Assembly: GCA_046349975.1 (NCBI GenBank)
Contig: JAXMBH010000002.1
Location: 124,001 to 188,000, forward strand
Reading direction: 5' to 3'
DNA: 64,000 bases
From: JABDGM01 sp046349975
GTDB taxonomy: Bacteria; Planctomycetota; Planctomycetia; Pirellulales; Lacipirellulaceae
This document shows positions 27,734 through 35,352 of this stretch, piece by piece. Position numbers and translations under genes: made by a program. The notes beneath the pieces were generated by a model, which had not been told where the DNA came from, ran no database searches, and saw nothing but the letters and a program-made list of their open reading frames with translations. The number at the start of each line of letters is the position of its first letter. The first letter of the stretch is position 1.

Positions 27734-28750
27734 ATGCAACTTGGAATGATTGGCCTCGGTCGAATGGGCGCGAACATGGTCCGCCGGCTCATTCGCGGCG
27801 GCCACGAGTGTGTGGCATATGATGTCTTCCCACAAGCCGTGGAAGCACTCACGAAAGAGAAGGCCATTGGCGCCGCATCGCTGCAGGATTTCGTTGCTAA
27901 GCTTGCCAAGCCGCGGGCCATCTGGCTGATGGTGCCGGCGGCGGTCGTCGACAAGATGATCACCGAGCTGCTGCCACTTCTCGAGAAAGACGACGTTCTC
28001 ATCGACGGCGGCAACTCGTACTACGTCGACGACATCCGCCGCGCGAAAGAGCTCGCACCGCGCGGCATCCACTACGTCGACGTCGGCACGAGCGGCGGCG
28101 TGTGGGGCTTGGAACGCGGCTACTGCATGATGATCGGCGGCGAGCAGCAGGTCGTGTCGCACCTCGACCCCATCTTTGCCACGCTCGCCCCCGGCCGCGG
28201 CGACATTCCCCGCACTCCCGGCCGCGAGAACCTGCCCGGCACGGCTGAAAATGGCTACCTGCACTGCGGCCAAAACGGCGCGGGCCACTTCGTGAAGATG
28301 GTGCACAACGGCATCGAATACGGCGTGATGGCCGCGTATGCCGAGGGCATGAACGTGCTCAAGAACGCGAATATCGGCAAGCGCGAACACGCTGCCGACG
28401 CCGAGACCACGCCGCTCCGCGAGCCCGAATACTACCAATACGATCTCGACCTTGCCGACATTGCTGAAGTGTGGCGGCGCGGCAGCGTCATCGCCTCCTG
28501 GCTGCTCGACCTCACGGCCACGTCGCTTGCTGAAGATCCGCAGCTTGCCAAGTTCGCTGGCCGCGTATCGGATTCCGGCGAAGGCCGCTGGACGATCAAA
28601 GCCGCTATCGACGAAGCCGTGCCGGCACCAGTCCTTACAACCGCGCTCTACGAACGCTTCAGTTCGCGCGGCGAGGCCGATTTCCAGAATAAACTCCTCT
28701 CCGCCATGCGTTTTCAATTCGGCGGCCACCTCGAGAAACCAGCCAACTGA
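27734..28750 (+). CDS. gnd: 6-phosphogluconate dehydrogenase, decarboxylating, short type
   Basis: Oxidises 6-phosphogluconate to ribulose-5-phosphate. 338 aa, the short GndA/YqeC form rather than the about 470-aa dimeric form. Rossmann motif GMIGLGRMGANMVRRLIRGGH, then GNSYYVDDIRRAKEL, DVGTSGGVWGLERGYCMMIGG and CGQNGAGHFVKMVHNGIEYGVM with the catalytic Lys. GGAGGAGC lies just before the ATG. 12 nt separate it from zwf. The cofactor could be NAD or NADP; the sequence alone does not settle it. Confidence 0.93.
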   Translation: MQLGMIGLGRMGANMVRRLIRGGHECVAYDVFPQAVEALTKEKAIGAASLQDFVAKLAKPRAIWLMVPAAVVDKMITELLPLLEKDDVLIDGGNSYYVDDIRRAKELAPRGIHYVDVGTSGGVWGLERGYCMMIGGEQQVVSHLDPIFATLAPGRGDIPRTPGRENLPGTAENGYLHCGQNGAGHFVKMVHNGIEYGVMAAYAEGMNVLKNANIGKREHAADAETTPLREPEYYQYDLDLADIAEVWRRGSVIASWLLDLTATSLAEDPQLAKFAGRVSDSGEGRWTIKAAIDEAVPAPVLTTALYERFSSRGEADFQNKLLSAMRFQFGGHLEKPAN

Positions 28751-28762
28751 AAAGGCAACCGC

Positions 28763-30154
28763 ATGGCAACTCATGTGCAATCCGATGCGCTCGTCTTCTT
28801 CGGCGCCACGGGCGATTTGGCGTACAAAAAGATCTTCCCGTCGCTGCAAGCGCTCGTGAAACACGGCAAGCTCGACGTGCCGGTGATCGGCGTCGCGAAA
28901 CAAGGTTGGAATCTCGACCAGCTCAAAGCCCGCGCGCGAGATAGCGTCGAACACCACGGCGGTATCGATCGGCCCGCGTTCGAAAAACTCATGCAACTGC
29001 TTCGCTACGTCGATGGCGACTACAACGACGCGGCCACGTTTCAAGAGTTGCGGAAACAGTTGAACTCCGCCCAGCATCCGGCCCACTACCTCGCGATTCC
29101 GCCCGCGATGTTCGGCCCGGTCGTCGAGCAGCTCACGAACGCCGGCTGCGCCGCGGGCGGACGCGTCATCATCGAAAAACCGTTCGGCCGCGATCTGGCC
29201 TCGGCGCTTAAACTCAACGCGATCCTGCTGGAAACATTCAGCGAGCGCGATATCTTTCGCATCGACCACTACCTCGGCAAAGCACCGGTCCACAACATGG
29301 TGTTCTTCCGGTTCGCCAACTCGTTTCTCGAGCCGATCTGGGATCGCGATAACGTCGAAAGTTTGCAGATCACGATGGCTGAAGACTTCGGCGTGCAGGG
29401 CCGCGGCGCGATTTACGACGAGATGGGTACGATCCGCGACGTCGTGCAGAACCACCTCTTCCAAGTGCTCCTGAATCTCACGATGGAGCCGCCGATTCGC
29501 ACCGATCCCGAGTGCATTCGCGACGAAAAAATCCAGGTCCTCCGCGGCATCAAGTCGCTCGAAGTCAAAGACATCGTTCGCGGCCAGTTCAAAGGTTACC
29601 GCAATGAGAAAGGCGTCGCGCCCGGTTCGCAGGTCGAAACGTTCGCGGCTGTGAAGCTGGAAATCGATTCGTGGCGCTGGCAAGGCATACCGTTTTACAT
29701 CCGCGCGGGCAAGTGCTTGCCGGTGACGAGCACCGAGATCGTCGTACGACTCAAAAAGCCGCCGACGATGTTCAAGAGTTACAACCTGAAGTCGAACTAT
29801 TTTCGCTTCCAGATCAGCCCAGAAATTGTGTTTGCGCTCGGTATGATGGCGATTACGCCGGGCACCGAGAAGACGGGCGATTGCGTCGAGATCGTCGCCG
29901 CGCGCCATCCGGCACCAGACGAAATGGACGCCTACGAACGCTTGCTCGGCGACGCCATGCAAGGAGACCCCACGCTGTTCGCCCGCGAGGATTCGGTCGA
30001 AGAAGCGTGGCGCATTGTCGACCCCGTGTTGAAAACCGAATCGCCCGTGTACGAATATGAGCCGGGCACTTGGGGCCCGGAAGAAGTTGATAGTCTCGTG
30101 TGCCCGCCGGGTGGTTGGCAGAACCCGACGATGCATTGTGGAGCAGAACAGTAG
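28763..30154 (+). CDS. zwf: Glucose-6-phosphate 1-dehydrogenase
   Basis: First step of the oxidative pentose phosphate pathway. 463 aa. NAD(P) motif VFFGATGDLAYKKIFPSL, active site RIDHYLGKAPVHNMVFFRFAN, with substrate-binding EKPFGRDLASA, EDFGVQGRGAIYDEMGTIRDVVQNHL and YEYEPGTWGPEE at the end. Placed between gnd and pgl with very short spacers, so one transcript should give all three oxidative-branch enzymes. Confidence 0.95.
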   Translation: MATHVQSDALVFFGATGDLAYKKIFPSLQALVKHGKLDVPVIGVAKQGWNLDQLKARARDSVEHHGGIDRPAFEKLMQLLRYVDGDYNDAATFQELRKQLNSAQHPAHYLAIPPAMFGPVVEQLTNAGCAAGGRVIIEKPFGRDLASALKLNAILLETFSERDIFRIDHYLGKAPVHNMVFFRFANSFLEPIWDRDNVESLQITMAEDFGVQGRGAIYDEMGTIRDVVQNHLFQVLLNLTMEPPIRTDPECIRDEKIQVLRGIKSLEVKDIVRGQFKGYRNEKGVAPGSQVETFAAVKLEIDSWRWQGIPFYIRAGKCLPVTSTEIVVRLKKPPTMFKSYNLKSNYFRFQISPEIVFALGMMAITPGTEKTGDCVEIVAARHPAPDEMDAYERLLGDAMQGDPTLFAREDSVEEAWRIVDPVLKTESPVYEYEPGTWGPEEVDSLVCPPGGWQNPTMHCGAEQ

Positions 30155-30166
30155 TCGAGGTGGTGC

Positions 30167-30856
30167 GTGGAAATCATCGTGCTTAGTAGCGCGGATGCCG
30201 TCGCTGCCGAAGCCGCGGCGCTCATCGCGCAGGATGCCCGCGATGTCGTGCGCGCCCGCGGCCGGTTCGTGCTTGCCGTCAGCGGTGGGCGCACGCCCTG
30301 GCAAATGTTGCGGGCGCTTGCCAGGGAAGACGTGCCCTGGTCCGGCGTGCATATTGTGCAAGTCGACGAACGGATCGCCCCCGCCGGCGACGCCGATCGC
30401 AATCTCATGCACCTCCATGCCAGCTTGCTCGAAAACTCGCCGATCCCCATCGAACAAATTCACGCGATGCCGGTGGAGGCGAACGACCTCGATGCCGCGG
30501 CAGCCCAGTATGATAGAATGCTCGCGCAACTCTGCGGCGAGCCGCCGGAGATCGACCTGGTACATCTCGGCATGGGGCCCGACGGCCACACCGCGTCGCT
30601 CATTCCAGGCGACCCCGTGCTCGACGTGGCCAATCGCGACGTGGCGCTCACCGGTCTCTATCAGGGGCGCCGACGAATGACGCTGACGTACCCGATTATC
30701 AACCGCGCGCGTAAAATCCTGTGGTTGATAACAGGCGCCGACAAAGCCGACCGGCTCCCGCAACTGCGAGCTGGCGATGCCACGATTCCGGCGGGCCGCG
30801 TGAACCAATCGCGTGCGACGGTCATCGCCGATCATTCCGCTGCAGCTAAAATATAG
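30167..30856 (+). CDS. pgl: 6-phosphogluconolactonase (DevB type)
   Basis: Hydrolyses the lactone made by Zwf. 229 aa with a GTG start 12 nt after zwf; GAGGTGG lies upstream. Motifs: LAVSGGRTPWQMLRALA, VDERIAPAGDADRN and HLGMGPDGHTASLIPGDPVL, typical of the DevB/glucosamine-6-phosphate isomerase-like fold. It completes zwf-pgl-gnd. A palindrome after the gene (30940-30960) could end the transcript. Confidence 0.93.
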   Translation: MEIIVLSSADAVAAEAAALIAQDARDVVRARGRFVLAVSGGRTPWQMLRALAREDVPWSGVHIVQVDERIAPAGDADRNLMHLHASLLENSPIPIEQIHAMPVEANDLDAAAAQYDRMLAQLCGEPPEIDLVHLGMGPDGHTASLIPGDPVLDVANRDVALTGLYQGRRRMTLTYPIINRARKILWLITGADKADRLPQLRAGDATIPAGRVNQSRATVIADHSAAAKI

Positions 30857-30892
30857 GCTTAACATTGAAGTGAATTTACAGCCGATAGCCCA

Positions 30893-30960
30893 GGCTCTGC
30901 CGGGGGCTTACGTCGGGTGGCATGGTGCGAGCGTTAAAACCCCCGGCAGAGCCGGGGGCT
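30893..30960. repeat. GC-rich palindromes between pgl and rpiB
   Basis: GGCTCTGCCGGGGG (30893-30906) is the exact reverse complement of CCCCCGGCAGAGCC (30940-30953). The second copy is also part of its own hairpin CCCCCGGC-AGA-GCCGGGGG (30940-30958). The element can form either a long or a short stem. No T-run follows, so termination is uncertain. Confidence 0.7.
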
Positions 30961-31017
30961 GACGGGGATGCGCATGATGCGACGAAGTGTGATGCAATGA
31001 ATGTGAAAGGCACGACC

Positions 31018-31467
31018 ATGCGAGTAGGAATCGCCACTGACCACGGCGCGTTCGACCTGAAGAACGACATGATCGAGCGCCTTGTGCAAGCGGGGTTCGA
31101 AGTGATCGATTTCGGCGCCGAAACACTCGACCCGAAAGACGATTACCCCGACTTCGTCATTCCGCTCGCCCGCGCTGTGGCGAGCGGCAAGGTCGACCGT
31201 GGCATCGCCGTGTGCGGCAGCGGTGTCGGCGCTTCGATTTGCGCGAATAAAGTCCCGGGCGTGCGTGCGGGCCTGATCATGGATCATTATTCGGCCCATC
31301 AGGGCGTCGAGCACGATCATATGAACGTCATCTGCATCGGCGGCCGCGTTGCCGGTGTGGAAGTCGCTTGGGACCTCATCCAAGCGTTCCTCGAAGCCCA
31401 CCACAGTTCCGAAGAACGGCACTTGCGGCGCCTGGCGAAAGTCGCCGCGCTCGAAGAGCAGAGGTAG
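31018..31467 (+). CDS. rpiB: Ribose-5-phosphate isomerase B (RpiB/LacAB family)
   Basis: Interconverts ribose-5-phosphate and ribulose-5-phosphate, the product of Gnd. The ATG at 31018 has AAAGG 8 nt upstream and starts right at the domain (RVGIATDHGAFDLKNDMIERL), giving 149 aa, the usual size. The open frame back to 30922 runs into the palindromic repeat and is not coding-like. Active-site Cys in AVCGSGVGASICANK and His in DHYSAHQGVEHDHMNV. Completes the pentose-phosphate cluster. Confidence 0.93.
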   Translation: MRVGIATDHGAFDLKNDMIERLVQAGFEVIDFGAETLDPKDDYPDFVIPLARAVASGKVDRGIAVCGSGVGASICANKVPGVRAGLIMDHYSAHQGVEHDHMNVICIGGRVAGVEVAWDLIQAFLEAHHSSEERHLRRLAKVAALEEQR

Positions 31468-31512
31468 GCGATTGCCTGGCAGCTGGATTCTTGCCACCCG
31501 CCGCGCCGCATT

Positions 31513-31580
31513 GTAGGGTGGGCACTGCCCACCATTCTCCGCACCGCCGCGTTTGCGATGTTTGGCGGCGCCCATCCTAC
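31513..31580. repeat. REP-like inverted repeat upstream of the glucosidase
   Basis: GTAGGGTGGGC near 31513 pairs imperfectly with GCCCATCCTAC ending near 31580, and GTGGGCACTGCCCAC inside is itself palindromic. The upstream extension of the glucosidase frame (from 31558) lies inside this element, which argues for the ATG at 31597 as the true start. Confidence 0.65.
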
Positions 31581-31596
31581 GAATCACGTCATCCGC

Positions 31597-34530
31597 ATGC
31601 CGACCAACATCTACGACACCCGCGAGGGCGACCGCCTGCGGATGAGCCGCGAGCGCATTGGCCACTGGAACCGCTGGGGGCCATTTGTGGCCGAGCGGGC
31701 CTGGGGCACTGTCCGCGAAGACTACAGTGCGAACGGCGACGCGTGGGCCTACTTTCCGCACGATCACGCCCGCTCGCGGGCTTATCGCTGGAACGAAGAC
31801 GGGATTGCCGGCATCTGCGATCGGCACCAATACTTGTGCTTCGCGTTCGCCTTCTGGAATGGCCGCGATCCTTTCCTCAAGGAGCGCATGTTCGGTCTCA
31901 GCGGCCACGAAGGCAACCACGGCGAAGATGTGAAGGACTATTTCTTCTACCTCGATAACACGCCGACTCACTCGTACATGAAGTATGCGTATAAGTATCC
32001 GCACGCGGCGTTTCCATACGATGAATTGCTCGCGGAGAACCGTCGCCGCACGCGGAATGATCCGGAGTTCGAACTCGTTGATACCGGGATTTTCAACGAA
32101 CACCGCTACTTCGACATCGTCATCGAGTACGCCAAACGTGAGCCGGAAGACTTGTTGATTCGCTTGAGCGTGACGAACCGCGGGCCTGAGACCGCGACAC
32201 TCCACATGCTGCCGACACTGTGGTTCCGCAATACATGGGATTGGGGCCGCGACGCCCGGCGGCCGGTTATCGAACTTGGAAGACCATCGCGGGCGCCTGG
32301 GGCAGAGTCTTCGCTGACCCAGACAGCGGATGTCGATGTACTGGGGCATCGCGGAGCCTCTGCCCCAGCCACCCCACAATACGAGGCGGGCCGACGGGCG
32401 CCTGGGGCGGAGTCTTCGCTGACCCAGACAATGGATGCAAACTCTCTGGGGCATCGCAAAGCCTCTGCCCCAGCCACCCCCGATGCACTGGGGCATCGCG
32501 GAACCTCTGCCCCAGCCACCCAGTGTTCCGCGAGAGACTCTGGCAACGTCGGCACGATCGTTGCCAAGCATTGGCAACTCGGCGAATACATCCTGTACTG
32601 CGACGATGCCGAGGAGTTGCTCTTCACCGAAAACGAAACGAACTTCGCACGCATCTTTGGCGCCCGCAATCGAACTCCGTATGTGAAGGATGCATTCCAT
32701 CGCCACGTAGTCGACGGCGAGCAAGGTGCGGTGAATCCGGCCGCGACCGGCACGAAATCGGCCGCGTTGTACACGCGAACCATCGCCGCCGGCGAAACGA
32801 TTGCGATCAAACTGAGGCTGGCGGCCCTTGTCGGTGATCATCCGCTCGATGCGCCGTTTGCCGATTTCGACGCGAACATCGCGCAGCGCATTGAAGAGGC
32901 CGACGAGTTTTATGAGGCCGTCCACGGCGTGCGGCTTTCGGACGACGCGTGCGACGTTGCCCGCCAGGCGCTCGCCGGCATGCTGTGGTCGAAACAATAC
33001 TACCACTACGTGGTGAACGACTGGCTGCAGGGCGACCCGGCGGAGCCGCTGCCGCCGTGCAACCGGCTGCACCAGCGCAATCACAATTGGCCGCAGTTCT
33101 TCGCCCGCGACGTCATCTCGATGCCCGACAAATGGGAGTTTCCGTGGTTCGCTTCGTGGGACCTCGGCTTTCACTGTGCGGCGCTCGCGCATGTTGATCC
33201 GCAATTCGCCAAAGAGCAAATCGTGCTCATGCTGCGCGAGTGGTACATGCATCCCAACGGCCAAATTCCGGCCTACGAATGGGATTTTGGTGACGTCAAC
33301 CCGCCGGTGCTGTCGATGGCGGCGCGGGCCGTATTCGAAATTGAGCGCACGCAGACGGGCTTCGCCGACTACACGTTTCTCGAACGCGTGTTCGATAAGA
33401 TGCTGCTCAACTTCACGTGGTGGGTGAACCGGAAGGATCCGCACGGCAAGAACATTTTCGAGGGCGGCTTCCTCGGCATGGACAACATCGGCGCGTTCGA
33501 TCGCGGTAAACTGCCGCCGGGCTACATGCTCGGCCAGGCCGACGGCACGAGTTGGATGGCGGCGTTCGCACGGAGCATGCTCACGATTGCGCTGCTGCTC
33601 GCCGAACACAACCCGGTGTACGAGGACCTCGCTAGCAAGTTTTGGGAGCACTTTGTTTATATTGCCAACTCGATGAACAGCCTCACCGATCGCTCGCGGT
33701 CGCTGTGGCACGAAGAGGACGGGTTCTTTTACGACCACCTGACGACGCCCGACGGCGAGCGACTGCCGATTCGCGCGCGGACGATGGTCGGCTTCGTGCC
33801 GCTGTTCGACGCGGCGGTTGTCGAGTCGCATGCCTGCCACCAACACCCGGCATTCAACCGGCGACGGCAGTGGTTCATCGATCATCGGCCGGACCTTACG
33901 AAGAGTGTGGGGCCGATGGTGACGCCTGGGGCGCATAACACGCTGATTCTTGGTCTCGTGCGCACCGATCAGTTGAAACGAATGCTGGCGTACATGCTTG
34001 ATGAGAACGAGTTTCTCTCGCCGTTTGGAATTCGGGCCGTGTCGCGGTATCATTTGGAACATCCACTCGTGATGGCGCTCGACGGGCAGGAATATCGCCT
34101 CGACTACGAGCCGGGCGAATCGACGACCGACTTGTTCGGCGGCAACTCGAACTGGCGCGGGCCTGTTTGGATGCCGGTGAACTTTCTCATTATTCAAGCA
34201 CTTCGCGAGTACCATCTGTACTACGGCAACGATTTCAAGGTTGAGTGCCCGACAGGCTCCGGCCACCTGATGACGCTGGAGCAAGTGGCCAAGGAGTTGG
34301 CCCGTCGCGTGGCGCGAATTTTCCTTCGCGACGGCGCCGGGAAGCGGCCCGTGTTTGGCGGGTCAGAGTTATTCAACGACGATCCGCATTGGCGCGACCT
34401 TGTGCCGTTCTACGAATACTTCCACGGCGATACCGGCCGCGGTTGCGGCGCGAGCCACCAAACGGGTTGGACGGGGCTGATCGCGCAAATTCTCGTCATG
34501 CTCGGCAAGGAGATGGGGGAGGATGCGTAG
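31597..34530 (+). CDS. Large GH63/MGH1-like glucosidase carrying an in-frame repeat insertion
   Basis: About 977 aa, no signal peptide. Opening block WNRWGPFVAERAWGTVREDYS, ARSRAYRWNEDGIAGICDR, FGLSGHEGNHGEDVKDYFFYLD and THSYMKYAYKYP mark the bacterial glucosidase family with an (alpha/alpha)6 barrel. Later come WDLGFHCAALAHVDPQFAK, QIPAYEWDFGDVNPPV, RSLWHEEDGFFYD and WRGPVWMPVNFLI, so the catalytic domain looks complete. Between VIEL and GTIVAKHWQLGEY the protein has about 80 extra residues made from palindromic DNA repeats (separate entry). It follows the pentose-phosphate genes and probably releases glucose from an intracellular alpha-glucoside. The start at 31597 avoids the upstream repeat. 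Confidence 0.88.
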   Translation: MPTNIYDTREGDRLRMSRERIGHWNRWGPFVAERAWGTVREDYSANGDAWAYFPHDHARSRAYRWNEDGIAGICDRHQYLCFAFAFWNGRDPFLKERMFGLSGHEGNHGEDVKDYFFYLDNTPTHSYMKYAYKYPHAAFPYDELLAENRRRTRNDPEFELVDTGIFNEHRYFDIVIEYAKREPEDLLIRLSVTNRGPETATLHMLPTLWFRNTWDWGRDARRPVIELGRPSRAPGAESSLTQTADVDVLGHRGASAPATPQYEAGRRAPGAESSLTQTMDANSLGHRKASAPATPDALGHRGTSAPATQCSARDSGNVGTIVAKHWQLGEYILYCDDAEELLFTENETNFARIFGARNRTPYVKDAFHRHVVDGEQGAVNPAATGTKSAALYTRTIAAGETIAIKLRLAALVGDHPLDAPFADFDANIAQRIEEADEFYEAVHGVRLSDDACDVARQALAGMLWSKQYYHYVVNDWLQGDPAEPLPPCNRLHQRNHNWPQFFARDVISMPDKWEFPWFASWDLGFHCAALAHVDPQFAKEQIVLMLREWYMHPNGQIPAYEWDFGDVNPPVLSMAARAVFEIERTQTGFADYTFLERVFDKMLLNFTWWVNRKDPHGKNIFEGGFLGMDNIGAFDRGKLPPGYMLGQADGTSWMAAFARSMLTIALLLAEHNPVYEDLASKFWEHFVYIANSMNSLTDRSRSLWHEEDGFFYDHLTTPDGERLPIRARTMVGFVPLFDAAVVESHACHQHPAFNRRRQWFIDHRPDLTKSVGPMVTPGAHNTLILGLVRTDQLKRMLAYMLDENEFLSPFGIRAVSRYHLEHPLVMALDGQEYRLDYEPGESTTDLFGGNSNWRGPVWMPVNFLIIQALREYHLYYGNDFKVECPTGSGHLMTLEQVAKELARRVARIFLRDGAGKRPVFGGSELFNDDPHWRDLVPFYEYFHGDTGRGCGASHQTGWTGLIAQILVMLGKEMGEDA
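32291..32521. repeat. Palindromic repeat units inserted in frame inside the glucosidase gene
   Basis: Two 85-nt units (32291-32375 and 32396-32480) begin GGGCGCCTGGGGC and end GCCCCAGCCACCCC. A third copy of the right arm lies at 32488-32521. In each full unit the left arm TGGGGCAGAGTCTTCGCTGA is an imperfect reverse complement of the right arm. Unit spacing is 105 nt and right-arm spacing (32446 to 32488) 42 nt, both multiples of three, so the frame survives. The encoded peptide repeats APGAESSLTQT twice and LGHRxxSAPAT three times. Confidence 0.9.
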
Positions 34531-35352
34531 TGCCGGCGCGCGGAATACGCGTGGGCTCGCTGTGCGGAGTGTCAGGAGCGGGGTTAGATGGGGTGCTTGG
34601 ATAGTGGATAGTGGATAGTGGATAGTTGTGGGTGATGGGGTGGCTTTTTGGCGGTGAAATGGATGGTTTGGCTGAGAGCTGACAGCTTCTTATATAAAAA
34701 ATGCTGGGCCCAGTGACGTGTGGCCTAGGGTGAGCTTGACGCGCATGATCACATCGCTCGCGAAGGAGCGGGGATGGCAACGACGCTCGAGGCCGCACTT
34801 CAACCGACTTAGCGCTGGTGACTGCTCCGCGGGACCGGAGGTTCGGAGCTTTTTGCGATCCCCGTTTGGTGTGGCTGAGTAAGCGACTGGTTACGTGTCA
34901 TGCCCGGGGACCGGCTTGCTGGGATTCCGGCGAGACGTCTTCGCTGCAATCACTGGTGCTCGGTCGGTCATTTCAGGGGTGCAGCTTAGCAGGATACGGA
35001 GCAAATGTCCAGTATTAAAAAGAGCCACCTGCGATTTTGTTGGTGGGCCCGGCTTGGGGGCACATGGCGGGAGAGGTCGGGAATTGTGTGATGCTGCGAC
35101 CCTTTCAGGGTCGTAGAGAATCGTCGGATTCAGTACCGGTGGTGTCGTCGCTGGCGCGACTCGACCACCGGCTAAGGGCTGGGACCCCTGCGGGGGCGAG
35201 AAGTTGCGGGATGGCAATGCGCAGTACGCGGTGCGCATTGAAAACCGCCAGTGCTGGGGCGCTGGCGGTGGGTGTCAATTGTTGTGGTTTAATGGCGGAC
35301 GGACAGAATTGTCCGTCCTACAGTTTGAATGGTGGGCGATGCCCTCGCTGCG
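34531..35352. repeat. 822-nt non-coding stretch filled with short repeats and hairpins
   Basis: No credible gene. It holds four tandem GGATAGT units (34599-34626); a hairpin GACCCT-TTC-AGGGTC (35098-35112); the arms ACCGGTGGT (35135-35143) and ACCACCGG (35164-35171); ACCCCTGCGGGG; and GGACGGACA-GAAT-TGTCCGTCC (35296-35317), a perfect 9-bp stem near the 3' end of the convergent flotillin-like gene. The last could act as an RNA end signal, but no T-run follows. Confidence 0.65.

Noticed and set aside
27716..30865. Minus-strand open frame of about 1049 codons
   Set aside because: It lies wholly antisense to gnd, zwf and pgl, whose motifs are unmistakable. Long antisense frames are expected from strong codon bias in GC-rich genes.
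30934..34284. Minus-strand open frame of about 1116 codons
   Set aside because: Antisense to rpiB and the glucosidase, both with clear family motifs. Its translation is Arg/His/Val-rich with no domain.
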